Assembly: GCF_016894385.1 (NCBI RefSeq)
Contig: NZ_CP069812.1
Span: forward strand, 1,736,001 to 1,800,000
Length of the DNA stretch: 64,000 nt
Direction of reading: 5' to 3'
Source of the DNA: Cupriavidus oxalaticus
GTDB taxonomy: Bacteria; Pseudomonadota; Gammaproteobacteria; Burkholderiales; Burkholderiaceae
Under the pieces are notes generated by a model. It was given only the letters and a program-made list of their open reading frames with translations. It was not told where the DNA came from and did not search any database. Positions 53,656 through 61,969 of the stretch are shown piece after piece. Position numbers and translations under genes: made by a program. Positions within the stretch are counted from its first letter, which is position 1; every line of letters begins with the position of its first letter.

Positions 53656-54213
53656 ATGCCGGCAGCGCCTGGTACCAAGGCTGACACGCCATGAGGGACC
53701 ACGCTCGAACAATGGCGCGTGGTGCAGGCCATTGTCGAGCACGGCAGTTATGCCCAGGCCGCCGAGGCGCTGCACCGCAGCCAGTCGTCGGTTAGCTACA
53801 TGGTGGCCCGCCTGCAGGAGCAACTGGGCGTGGAACTCTTCTCAATGGAAGGGCGCAAGGCGCGGCTGACTGAGAACGGCGCGGCCCTGTTGGCACGCGC
53901 CAGTGAACTGCTAGGCGATGCCTACCGCCTCGAGCAGCTTGCCGAAAACCTCCAGCGGGGCTGGGAAGCGGAGGTGCGCTTGGCGGTGGATGCTGCGCTG
54001 CCTGCCGATTTGCTGCTGTCGGCGCTGAAGGCATTCGCGCGCCTTGCGCCCCAGACGCGCGTGCACGTCACCGAAGTGGTGCTGTCCGGCGCCGACCAAG
54101 CCTTGCTGCAACGGCAGGCCGGCCTGGCGGTCGGCACCCGTATACCGACCGGACACTTCGGCGAGCGACTGCTGGACATTCCGTTCGTAGCCGTCGCGCT
54201 GGACTGCTCCTGA
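53656..54213 (+). pseudogene. LysR-type regulator broken by an early stop and a C-terminal truncation
   Basis: ATG 53656, well placed behind AGAGGAG, reads MPAAPGTKADTP and then meets TGA at 53692-53694. After the stop the same frame continues GTTLEQWRVVQAIVEHGSYA with QAAEALHRSQSSVSYMVARL, a complete LysR helix-turn-helix, and then part of the effector domain up to PFVAVALDCS and a stop. About half of the effector domain is missing. Translation could restart at GTG 53719, but the regulator would still be incomplete. Confidence 0.8.
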
Positions 54214-54294
54214 CTGCTTGTTCACTGACTCTTGCTGGCCTCTCGGCCATCGTCGTTGGCGTTAGCGAATGACCGAGAGCACCCGAACGCCTGG

Positions 54295-54966
54295 TCAAGC
54301 GGGGTTGACCTCCACTTCTAGGCCAGCCGCCTTCCATTCGGGAAAGCCGTCGACGAGGCGGCGTACCCGGTAGCCCTTGTCACGAAGTGCCGCGACTGCC
54401 TCGAACGACAACACACAATACGGCCCGCGGCAGTAGGCTACGATCTCCTGGTCTCTCGGCAACGCCGACAGACGCCGCTCGAGTTCATGCAGCGGAATAT
54501 TGAGCGCACCTGGCAGGTGGCCGAGGCTATATTCATGCTCGGGACGGACGTCGAGCAGCGTGACTGCGCCTGCCCGAAGCTGTTCAGCCAGCTCCTCGCG
54601 CGACATTGGCGAAAGCGCATCGCATGCCGAGAAATAGTCGGTCATGACCTGCCGGACTTCAGCCATATTCCGCTCCCCGACGCAGCCTAGTGCCTTCAGC
54701 AAGGCAACTACTTCGCTTTCTCCGGACAGGCTGTATAGAACGTGCTTGCCCTGCCGCGCTGTGTCGACAAGGCGCGCCCGGCGCAAGATCTGCAGATGGC
54801 GCGAGGCGTTGGCGAACGTCAGCCCGGCAATGGTCGCCAGCTCATCAACGCTGCGCGGCCCTTGGGCTATGTGCTCCAGCAGCTCAATCCGATGCGGATG
54901 ACCGACAGCTTGCGCGATGCCGGCCAGACTTGCGTAGATGGCCTGCTTGGGCCCTCTCTGCGCCAT
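54295..54966 (-). CDS. ArsR-type repressor fused to rhodanese domain
   Basis: A 223-residue protein from ATG 54966. Residues 5-95 are an ArsR winged helix (QAVGHPHRIELLEHIAQGPR, then SVDELATIAGLTFANASRHL). Residues 120-215 are a rhodanese domain (VTLLDVRPEHEYSLGHLPGA) with active Cys in AYCRGPYCVLSFEA. Such fusions sense persulfide or sulfide and control sulfur-detoxification genes. It is divergent from the persulfide dioxygenase gene, with a strong dyad between them. Confidence 0.92.
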   Translation of the reverse strand: MAQRGPKQAIYASLAGIAQAVGHPHRIELLEHIAQGPRSVDELATIAGLTFANASRHLQILRRARLVDTARQGKHVLYSLSGESEVVALLKALGCVGERNMAEVRQVMTDYFSACDALSPMSREELAEQLRAGAVTLLDVRPEHEYSLGHLPGALNIPLHELERRLSALPRDQEIVAYCRGPYCVLSFEAVAALRDKGYRVRRLVDGFPEWKAAGLEVEVNPA

Positions 54967-55086
54967 ACGTTTTCTCCAATTGATGTGTGCGCGCCTAGCG
55001 CTAGGACGCACCGTGCCCAAGGACTGGAAAGCGCGGTCGCATGCAATCCTCTTCCGGCAGTGCTTGACACGCTAACCGGCAATGAT

Positions 55087-55116
55087 CAATCATTCTCGGG
55101 ATTGATTGAATGATTG
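55087..55116. promoter_or_regulatory. 9-bp perfect inverted repeat, candidate ArsR-rhodanese operator
   Basis: CAATCATTC (55087-55095) and GAATGATTG (55108-55116) form a perfect inverted repeat with a 12-bp spacer, and an ATGAT/ATCAT dyad overlaps its left part. It lies in the divergent gap, 27 bp before the dioxygenase start, where repression would block transcription. Confidence 0.65.
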
Positions 55117-55142
55117 CATATCGCTCAGGAGGTGCGCAAGCC

Positions 55143-55889
55143 ATGATCGTCAGGCAGTTTCTCAATGACACCCCTATTGGAGCGTCATATCTCGTCGGAT
55201 GTGGCGGGAAAGGCATCGCCGCTGTCATCGATCCGATCCGAGAGCCCAGCGTGTACCTTCGTGCCGCCGAAGCCGGGGGAATGCATATCGCTTTCGTGGT
55301 TGAGACGCATATTCATGCCGATCACATATCAACCGGCCGCGCCTTAGTCGGCGCCACCGGCGCCGACTATGTGCTGTTTGCCGACGCTCCGGTGTCATAC
55401 CCGTTCAAGGGGGTGCGCGACGGCGACGAACTGCCGCTGGGAAACGTCACCGCGCGGGTACTGCACACCCCTGGCCACACCCCGGAACATATCTGCCTGC
55501 TGATTACGGACCGCACCCGGGCTGACGAGCCCTGGTTTGTGCTCACCGGACACACGCTCATGGTCGGCGACCTCGGCCGTACCGAGTTGGCGACGAGTGT
55601 CGAGGAAGGCGCGCGCGATCTGTTCCGAAGTGCTCGCCGGCTGGCTACGCTGCCAGATTACGTTGAAGTGTTGCCTGGGGCCTATGCCGGTTCGGTGTGC
55701 GGTCGCAGCCTAAGCGGTAAGCCTTGGTCCAGCATCGGGTTCGAAAAACGCTTCAACAAGGCATTGCGCATCGAGAACGAGGCCGCCTTCGTCGCACACA
55801 TGATGGCCGACATCCCGCTGCCTCCCCCCGAGGCGGCGAAGATCCGCGAAGTGAATGCGGGACTTCAAACACGGGCCACACCGGCATGA
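55143..55889 (+). CDS. metallo-beta-lactamase-fold persulfide dioxygenase (ETHE1/Blh-like)
   Basis: A 248-residue iron enzyme that oxidises glutathione persulfide to sulfite. Metal ligands are in ETHIHADHISTGRALVGATG (HxHxDH), LHTPGHTPEHICLL and GDLGRTEL. The start ATG 55143 is set by AGGAGGTG at 55127-55134; the frame opens earlier. The ArsR-rhodanese gene is divergent and an MFS transporter gene overlaps its stop, forming a sulfide-response operon. Confidence 0.9.
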   Translation: MIVRQFLNDTPIGASYLVGCGGKGIAAVIDPIREPSVYLRAAEAGGMHIAFVVETHIHADHISTGRALVGATGADYVLFADAPVSYPFKGVRDGDELPLGNVTARVLHTPGHTPEHICLLITDRTRADEPWFVLTGHTLMVGDLGRTELATSVEEGARDLFRSARRLATLPDYVEVLPGAYAGSVCGRSLSGKPWSSIGFEKRFNKALRIENEAAFVAHMMADIPLPPPEAAKIREVNAGLQTRATPA

Positions 55890-57148
55890 CGGCCGCCACG
55901 GAATCGACGGCCAGGCACAGCGCCGGCGTCAGGCTCGGTCTCAAGGAAAACTGGCGCCAGTTTGCGCTATTGGTCCTGATCAATGCCTTCGTGGGCGGAC
56001 TGGTGGGCATCGAACGCACCGTCGTTCCGCTGATCGGCTCCGAAGAGTTCCATATCGATTCCACGACCCTCATAACGTCGTTCATTATCAGTTTTGGCGT
56101 GGTCAAAGCCTTTGCCAACCTCGTGTCGGGCCAGCTTGCCGACTCCTGGGGGCGTAAGCGGGTGCTGGTGATCGGGTGGCTGGTGGGATTGCCTGTGCCC
56201 TTCATGATCGTGGCTGCGCCAACTTGGGGATGGGTCGTAGCGGCCAACGTGCTGCTGGGGCTCAGCCAAGGTTTCGCCTGGTCCATGACGGTGATCATGA
56301 AGATCGATCTCGTCGGCCCCAAGAGCCGCGGGTTGGCGGTCGGACTGAATGAGTTCGCCGGCTACTTCGCTGTGGGGGCGACAGCTTTCCTCACAGGCTA
56401 CCTGGCAAGCCGGTTTGGCCTGCGGCCGGTGCCGATCTATTTGGGCATCGGCTATGCCGTATTGGGAACTCTGCTGTCGATCCTGTTGGTGCGCGACACG
56501 CGCGAGCATGTGCGTATCGAAGCCCGGAGGGGGCACAAGGTCGAGTCGACACTGAGCTTCCGCGAAGTCTTTACGCTAACGTCCTTCCGCAACCGCAATC
56601 TGTTCGCGGCCTCGCAGGCCGGCTTGGTGAACAACCTCAACGATGGTATGAGTTGGGGCATCTTCCCGCTATTCTTCACGTCCTTCGGACTAGGGGTTGA
56701 GCGAATCGGCATTCTCAAGGCCGTCTATCCGGTCGTGTGGGGCGTGGGCCAGGTCGTTACCGGCCCATTGAGCGACCGCTGGGGTCGCAAGGGTCTCATC
56801 GTGGCCGGCATGTGGGTACAGGCCGCTGGCCTTCTGGTGACCGCCGCCACAGGTCAGTTCGTATGGTGGCTTGTGGCCAGCGTGCTGCTCGGTCTGGGCA
56901 CCGCCATGGTCTACCCCTGTCTGATCGCCGCCGTCTCTGATTCCTCCGAACCGGCTTGGCGCGCCCGCTCGCTCAGCGTGTACCGCTTTTGGCGGGATCT
57001 GGGCTACGCCATCGGCGCGCTGTCCGCCGGACTGATCGCTGATCGCTTTGGTTTTGCCGCCGCGATTTACGCGATTGGTGGCCTGACCTTCCTCTCTGGC
57101 GCCATCGTCGCCGTGGTAATGCGCGAAAACAGGCCAAGGCCGGCTTGA
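55886..57148 (+). CDS. MFS transporter of the sulfide module
   Basis: A 420-residue, 12-helix major facilitator. The inter-helix motif ADSWGRKRVLVIGWLVGLPV is the family loop 2-3, and SDRWGRKGLIVAGMWVQAAG repeats it in the second half. The ATG overlaps the dioxygenase stop (ATGA), so it is cotranslated; it may export sulfite, thiosulfate or another product. The substrate is not readable from sequence. Confidence 0.88.
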   Translation: MTAATESTARHSAGVRLGLKENWRQFALLVLINAFVGGLVGIERTVVPLIGSEEFHIDSTTLITSFIISFGVVKAFANLVSGQLADSWGRKRVLVIGWLVGLPVPFMIVAAPTWGWVVAANVLLGLSQGFAWSMTVIMKIDLVGPKSRGLAVGLNEFAGYFAVGATAFLTGYLASRFGLRPVPIYLGIGYAVLGTLLSILLVRDTREHVRIEARRGHKVESTLSFREVFTLTSFRNRNLFAASQAGLVNNLNDGMSWGIFPLFFTSFGLGVERIGILKAVYPVVWGVGQVVTGPLSDRWGRKGLIVAGMWVQAAGLLVTAATGQFVWWLVASVLLGLGTAMVYPCLIAAVSDSSEPAWRARSLSVYRFWRDLGYAIGALSAGLIADRFGFAAAIYAIGGLTFLSGAIVAVVMRENRPRPA

Positions 57149-57580
57149 CCCTCTGAAGGGGGGCTGCCAGTTTTGGCTCATCTGTAAGGACGTCCGTTCC
57201 AGGAGGGATGGCGCCTCTCACCTAGCGCACGGTCTCAATGTCGACGCGCGTTACGCGGTAGTCAATTGGGCCTTCCTATGCTCCGCCCCGTTGTCTCGCT
57301 CTTGGTGTTGCCCATCGTGCTTGGCACCGCTTCCGTCTCAGTGCAAGGCGCCCCATGGTAGGGATCGGGTGGGCCGGCCCACCGGGGGACATGCCGTTCC
57401 AGCAGCGCTCGCCGAGTCTCCGGGCATCGGCTGCGCGGCAGTTCAGCCAATTCCGGATTTCCAGTCCAGCAAACGCGCACGTAGTCGGCTATTGACGGCG
57501 TTCCTTTTACCGGCCGTGATTAAAGGTCTTTGACTATTAAGGAATTTCGGCTGGCTCGCGATGAAACGCCGTCACCAAAA

Positions 57581-57770
57581 ATGACACAAAAGTGCTTACA
57601 TGCTAGCCATGGAGTCGGGTTTAGCTAGCAAGGCCGTCCGCTGGCCGAGCATATTGCTGCAGGTACTGGCTGAGTTGTCACGACTTTTGTGTCACCACTG
57701 AGTATTCATGCGGGATACCGGACCATGTGTCATCAACTTTGCGTCCTGAATGTCATCAGTTTTGTGTCAA
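57581..57770. repeat. dispersed ~20-bp repeats, probable IS-end/transposase-binding repeats
   Basis: Three direct copies are present: TGTCACGACTTTTGTGTCAC (57676-57695), TGTCATCAACTTTGCGTCCT (57728-57747) and TGTCATCAGTTTTGTGTCAA (57751-57770). An inverted copy, the complement of ATGACACAAAAGTGC, lies at 57581-57595. Multiple subterminal repeats of this kind are known at ends of IS21-like elements. No transposase gene is nearby, so this is probably a remnant end. Confidence 0.55.
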
Positions 57771-57827
57771 CAGCCGGCGAGGTTGTCACCTCATGCAGCA
57801 AAAAAGCGCGCTCCCCTGCCGCGACAG

Positions 57828-57873
57828 TTGACATAGCGCCAGCTATGTCAAATTGCATATCGTTGCAACGATA
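57828..57873. promoter_or_regulatory. two strong dyads before a missing gene
   Basis: TTGACATAGC (57828-57837) and GCTATGTCAA (57842-57851) are perfect 10-bp arms around GCCA. A perfect 16-bp palindrome TATCGTTGCAACGATA follows at 57858-57873. AGGAGGA lies at 57888-57894, but the next codons (GTGGGCTAG) stop at once. This looks like an operator-promoter whose gene has been lost. Confidence 0.55.
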
Positions 57874-57949
57874 CGGAAGAACCAAACAGGAGGAAGCGGT
57901 GGGCTAGCGGCGCATGGCCGAACATGCCTTTCGCCCCTGGGCGAGCGCC

Positions 57950-58195
57950 TCATCCAGCGTTAGGATCGTCGGATGGCGCCCGACGCGATATCGCGCCGCT
58001 CTGGCGCGCAGGGTTGGCTGAAGGGACAGCTTCGACGATGACAATGGTCGTCGGACCCGCGCTCGGCTGGATGGTCGGATCGCCGGCCGGCGTCAAACCT
58101 GCCGCACGCGTCCTGGCCACCGCCTGCTCGATCGCACGTCCGACCACGTCTTGAACGCGTTGGCTCATGATGTAGTGAGTCAGTTTCGAAGCCAT
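57950..58195 (-). CDS. small protein, paralogue of the divergent ORF at 58307
   Basis: An 81-residue protein beginning MASKLTHYIMSQRVQDVVGR, then AIEQAVARTRAAGLTPAGDP, with a hydrophobic TTIVIVEAVP segment near residue 55. The first 40 residues align closely with the oppositely oriented small ORF at 58307-58510. GAGGGAGG precedes the ATG. I know no function. Confidence 0.6.
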   Translation of the reverse strand: MASKLTHYIMSQRVQDVVGRAIEQAVARTRAAGLTPAGDPTIQPSAGPTTIVIVEAVPSANPARQSGAISRRAPSDDPNAG

Positions 58196-58306
58196 GGCGC
58201 CTCCCTCTGTGGTTCGTGAGTGCATCATAGTCGGTTACGCCAAGCAATGCGTTGCGCTGCGCAGGCGTTCCGAGTCCGGTAGACTCTCCAAACAGGAGGT
58301 CCAGGC

Positions 58307-58510
58307 ATGGCAACGAAGCTGTCCCTATACATCCTAAGCGAGAGGTTTCAGGAGGCCTTTGCGAGGGCGGTGGCGCGGGCCGCAGAAGAGGCCAGGGCAG
58401 TTGGCTTGCCTCCGGCAGGCAGTCCGGTGAAATCGCCGCCGTCGAAGCGACGCGCGACGGTCGTGTATCTTCCCCCAAAGCCCACCCGTAGAGGCGAGGG
58501 AAGCCGGTAG
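58307..58510 (+). CDS. small protein, paralogue of the divergent ORF at 57950
   Basis: A 67-residue basic protein: MATKLSLYILSERFQEAFAR, then AVARAAEEARAVGLPPAGSP and a Lys/Arg/Pro-rich tail. AGGAGGT lies 8 bp before the ATG. It shares the pattern MA(S/T)KL..YI.S.R.Q, a middle helix and GL.PAG.P with the head-to-head neighbour. The tail lengths differ. The function is unknown; a small nucleic-acid-binding or antitoxin-like role is only a guess. Confidence 0.6.
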   Translation: MATKLSLYILSERFQEAFARAVARAAEEARAVGLPPAGSPVKSPPSKRRATVVYLPPKPTRRGEGSR

Positions 58511-59017
58511 TCAGCCTGGTTACGCCTTGCTTGCGGGAAGGTGGCGCGATGGTGGCGCGGCCCAGTGTGACGGCGGTGGCCGCGAAATTCGCCGGCTGGC
58601 AGCGTCACGCTGGCCACCGGTTCCTCGCGGCCGCGTCGCTTCTCGGCACCCAGGCACGCTGCTCCGCTGGGCCAGGCGCGGTGCCTTCTCTTTCCAAATT
58701 CGGACGGCCCGCTGCGCGGGCAGGCTTTCCGCCATCAAGGCTGGGCGACAGGCAGCGGCATCGGCCAACTGGCGTCGTCACCAGTGAGCGCCCACCTGGC
58801 GTGAACAGACCTGCCCGGACCCAACGTCAGCGGATCCAACCCACCTGGATGCGCGGTGCGCGCGGCGTACGACGCTGCCGCGCTGTTTTGGTCGCGTCGC
58901 GCGCGCACCAGGACGCATCGCGTCGAGAGAAAAAGCGCCTTTCTCTGCCTCCATCATGATTGCCCTTATCAGTGGATCAGGCTCAAGTGCAGAGTGCCTC
59001 ACGGTGATCCGAAATAT
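58511..59017. other. no recognisable gene
   Basis: GC-rich sequence with long but unfamiliar frames on both strands, none with a ribosome-binding site or family resemblance. The right end becomes AT-richer and contains the Fic operator candidate. Confidence 0.45.
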
Positions 59018-59041
59018 CTCAAAATCGGCTCAAAATTTGAG
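59018..59041. promoter_or_regulatory. direct repeat plus palindrome before the Fic gene
   Basis: CTCAAAAT occurs at 59018-59025 and again at 59029-59036, one helical turn apart. The second copy is part of the perfect palindrome CTCAAAATTTGAG (59029-59041). It ends 23 bp before the Fic start and is a candidate autoregulation site. Confidence 0.5.
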
Positions 59042-59064
59042 GCGTATATGGCAAAATACGGCTC

Positions 59065-60282
59065 ATGAAACCAATCTCGCCTTGGATTTGGCGTCGCGCA
59101 GATTGGCCCGTAGGGGCTCTCGCCTATGACGCCGAGAGAGCCGCGCCCGATTTGGCGGAGGCCTACCGGATGCACGGTGTCTTGGAAGGCAAGGCCATTG
59201 CCATCGGCCTTGGCAGTACCAGCCAGGTAGCCCTCGATGCGCTGTCCGATGAGGTGCTGGCCACGGCTGCCATTGAGGGTGAACGGCTCTCGCTCGATAC
59301 CGTTCGCTCGTCGGTCATGAGGCGACTTGGATTGGCGACGTCCGGACCCATTAACCGAAGTGTCGACGGCCTGGTGGACGTCATCAGTGACGCAACGACA
59401 GCCATTGATACGCCCTTGGACGAAGACCGTCTGTGCCGCTGGCAATCTGCGTTATTCCCTGGTGGCACTTCAGGCATCCATCGAATCGCCGTCGGTCGCT
59501 ATCGTGACCATGCCGATCCAATGCAGATCGTGAGCGGTCAGCCGGGCCGCGAGGTGGTCCATTACGAGGCACCGCCTTCAGAGGACGTACCGGCTCAGAT
59601 GAAACGTTTCATTGCCTGGTTCGCCGACACCTCGCCGGTCCAGGCCTCGGCGTTGCCGGCAAGTCGCAAGCCCGTCGATGGCTTCGCCCGCGCCGCAATC
59701 GCGCACCTGTGGTTCGAGAGTATCCACCCGTTTGAGGACGGCAACGGCCGCATTGGTCGGGCTATTGTCGACATGGCCATGGCTCAGCATCTGAGACAGC
59801 CGGTGCGCCTGTACAGTCTGTCGCGGCAGTTCCTGTTCTCACGCTCGGCGTACTACGATGCCCTGAACCATGCTCAGCGCGGCGAAACGGACGTTACAGC
59901 ATGGGTGCAGTGGTTTGCGCGCCAAAGCACGGCTGCCTGTCATGCCGCGAGCCTGGTCATCGACCAGGCAATTGAGAAAAGGCGCTTCTGGGAGAAGCAA
60001 GAGGGCAGCGATCTTCATGAGCGGCAGCGCAAGGTGCTTCAGCGCCTCCTCGACGACGGAGACGGCGGCTTCTTGGGCGGACTGAACGCTGAGAAGTACA
60101 TGAAAATGACGGGGGTCTCAAAGGCCACGGCCACTCGCGATCTATCGGAGATGGTCACGGGCGGGCAATTGCGGAGCCACGGTGCGGGCAAGGCGGTGCG
60201 CTATTACATCAATGTGCCCGGGTGGTCGCATGGTCTAGCTGTGGAGGCGATCCGGGTGGTCCAGACCCCGAAGGAGATCTAG
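59065..60282 (+). CDS. Fic-family protein with N-terminal DUF4172 and C-terminal winged helix
   Basis: A 405-residue protein. The N-terminal part (SPWIWRRADWPVGALAYDAE) is of DUF4172 type. The inhibitory helix ATAAIEGE is near residue 73 and matches the (S/T)xxxE(G/N) rule, a class II Fic. The catalytic motif is HPFEDGNGRIGR at about residues 223-234, complete with His. A winged-helix domain follows (LNAEKYMKMTGVSKATATRD). Such proteins transfer AMP to target proteins and usually control their own gene. Confidence 0.92.
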   Translation: MKPISPWIWRRADWPVGALAYDAERAAPDLAEAYRMHGVLEGKAIAIGLGSTSQVALDALSDEVLATAAIEGERLSLDTVRSSVMRRLGLATSGPINRSVDGLVDVISDATTAIDTPLDEDRLCRWQSALFPGGTSGIHRIAVGRYRDHADPMQIVSGQPGREVVHYEAPPSEDVPAQMKRFIAWFADTSPVQASALPASRKPVDGFARAAIAHLWFESIHPFEDGNGRIGRAIVDMAMAQHLRQPVRLYSLSRQFLFSRSAYYDALNHAQRGETDVTAWVQWFARQSTAACHAASLVIDQAIEKRRFWEKQEGSDLHERQRKVLQRLLDDGDGGFLGGLNAEKYMKMTGVSKATATRDLSEMVTGGQLRSHGAGKAVRYYINVPGWSHGLAVEAIRVVQTPKEI

Positions 60283-60425
60283 TCGTTGCAGGGACTGGCC
60301 TCAGGGTCCAGTTCCGAGCTCAGGTTTTCCAGGCGGCGCAACGCCGGATGGGGGCCGCCGTGCCACAGGTGCCACTTGGCGCCATACAACGCCTTGATCG
60401 CGTACGACGTCAAAGCTGCAAATGC
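60279..60425 (-). pseudogene. remnant of an ISKra4-like transposase C-terminus
   Basis: The minus-strand frame ends SYAIKALYGAKWHLWHGGPH, then PALRRLENLSSELD and a short tail before the stop. The segment KWHLWHG..H.AL..LE.L is typical of the C-terminal part of ISKra4-family transposases. The remainder of the transposase is not found upstream. It overlaps the end of the Fic gene by only a few bases. Confidence 0.4.
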
Positions 60426-60765
60426 ACTGCCGGCAGGGGTACAGCCTCGCCATCGCCTTGCCGCGTAGTCAGCCCCCGGTTTGGCGCGGTCTCCTCTGAA
60501 GCTTCGAACGATGGATCTACATTCATTCTTCCTATTCGACGATGAGGCCAAAGAATTCAAGCCACGCCCCCAGCGTGGACAAGAATTTGGAAGGGATGTT
60601 CTGGAAGCTCATATGAGCGTCATACCCGACCGAGACTTCGCCGATACTGCGTCGCGAACCGGCCTCAGAAAAGGGGGTTATGATACTTGCGATCGGCATG
60701 CGCGATGTCCTAACCCTCCGCGGGCCGTGCAGCCTCAGCAAGGTTCTCCACTTGAAGTGGCGACA
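60426..60765. other. no recognisable gene
   Basis: Short frames only. It may contain more of the decayed insertion sequence and the 3' flank of the CoA-transferase gene. No terminator was identified. Confidence 0.4.
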
Positions 60766-61935
60766 TTACTCTGCATACAGTTCGGCCAAGACTTCATACG
60801 TATGCTGGCCGATTGTGGGCAGACTGCCCCCGTCCCTGCGCATCAGATCGATTCGGAGCGGGAGTCCCGGCAAAGCAATGTCGTTGCGCCCCACCGCGGC
60901 AACCGGGACAAAGGCATGCTCGTCACAGCCGCCGTCGATCTCGGCAAGCGTGCGCACTGCGCCCGATACCACGCCTGCCCGGGTCAGCAACTCGCACACT
61001 TCTTCGGACCTGATGCCGCGCAGGACCTCCCCGAGTTCCGCACGCAATGCGGCGCGATTTGCGACGCGCCCGGCGTTGTCCGCGAAGCGGCTGTCGGCGG
61101 CAAGGTCCTTGCGGCCCAGACATTCGCACAAACGCGCGAAGTGATCGTCGAGATAGGCGGAAACGACTACCTGCCCATTCGCGGTCGCGATCAGGTCCGC
61201 CGCCGGCGCGACGGTGGGCTGGCCATTGCCGCAGCGCAGTGGCACGTTCCCCGTCAGGCGATACTCGGCCCAGGACTGGCTCAGGGCTTCCAGCGCAACG
61301 TCGATCAGCGACACGTCGACCCTGCTGCCGCGCCCCTTGGTTCCGCGCCGGATGAGGGCGGCGAGTACGCCGGTCACCAGCGCATGCGAGGCCATGACGT
61401 CGACCACCGCGAAGCCCACCCGCATCGGATCGGCATGCAGTTCTCCGTTCAGGCTCATCATGCCGCTTTCCGCCTGCGCGGCAATATCAAATCCTGGGCG
61501 CGCCGCCGCGGCGCCTTCGTGTCCAAAGCCGCTGACCGAGCCATAGATGACACGGCTTGACCTGGCCAGCAGGTCATCCGCCCCGAGACCTATCCTGTCC
61601 ATGACGCCCGGGCGGGCGTTCTGCAGGACCACATCGGCGCTGGCGGCCAGTGCGAGCGCCTGATCTCGCTGCGCCTCGACACGCAGGTTGAGCACCACCG
61701 ACCGCTTGCCACGGTTGTACGCGGAGAACATCGGCCCGAACTCGTCCTGGCGCCAGCCAGTGAAGCGGCTGGCATCCCCGCCGGGCGGCTCGACTTTGAT
61801 CACATCCGCGCCCAGCTCAGCAAGGGTCTGCGCCGCGGCAGGCACCGCGATGAACTGACCAAACTCGACCACTCTGAGCCCCTTCAGCGGGGCATCCGCT
61901 TCACGCTTTTCCGGTTCTGACATCATCATATTCAT
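60766..61935 (-). CDS. CaiB/BaiF-type (family III) CoA-transferase
   Basis: A 389-residue CoA-transferase from the ATG at 61935 (MNMMMSEPEKREADAPLKGL; the frame opens at 61995). It has LRVVEFGQFIAVPAAAQTLA, then ELGADVIKVEPPGGDASRFT and NRGKRSVVLNLRVEAQRD, the usual N-terminal domain. The catalytic Asp is expected in RVGFAVVDVMASHALVTGVL. It moves CoA between organic acids, probably to activate an acid from the nearby catabolism. The IclR gene lies just upstream on the same strand. Confidence 0.9.
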   Translation of the reverse strand: MNMMMSEPEKREADAPLKGLRVVEFGQFIAVPAAAQTLAELGADVIKVEPPGGDASRFTGWRQDEFGPMFSAYNRGKRSVVLNLRVEAQRDQALALAASADVVLQNARPGVMDRIGLGADDLLARSSRVIYGSVSGFGHEGAAAARPGFDIAAQAESGMMSLNGELHADPMRVGFAVVDVMASHALVTGVLAALIRRGTKGRGSRVDVSLIDVALEALSQSWAEYRLTGNVPLRCGNGQPTVAPAADLIATANGQVVVSAYLDDHFARLCECLGRKDLAADSRFADNAGRVANRAALRAELGEVLRGIRSEEVCELLTRAGVVSGAVRTLAEIDGGCDEHAFVPVAAVGRNDIALPGLPLRIDLMRRDGGSLPTIGQHTYEVLAELYAE

Positions 61936-61969
61936 TCGTGGATCACCCGGGACCGGGACCCGCTCCGAA

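Larger units (their letters stand above)
57149..57949. other. gene-poor region with repeats and dyads
   Basis: No full gene is recognised. A 27-codon frame at 57278-57361 (MLRPVVSLLVLPIVLGTASV...) resembles a signal peptide followed directly by a stop, and may be the start of a broken exported protein. The region also holds the IS-end-like repeats at 57581-57770 and the dyads at 57828-57873. Confidence 0.55.

Noticed and set aside
57278..57361. 27-codon ORF resembling a signal peptide
   Set aside because: Too short to call a gene; the following frames give no consistent protein, so it is noted only within the region description.
57676..57770. Possible CRISPR array
   Set aside because: Only three diverged copies, with unequal spacing (32 and 3 bp between copies) and an inverted fourth copy; no cas genes.
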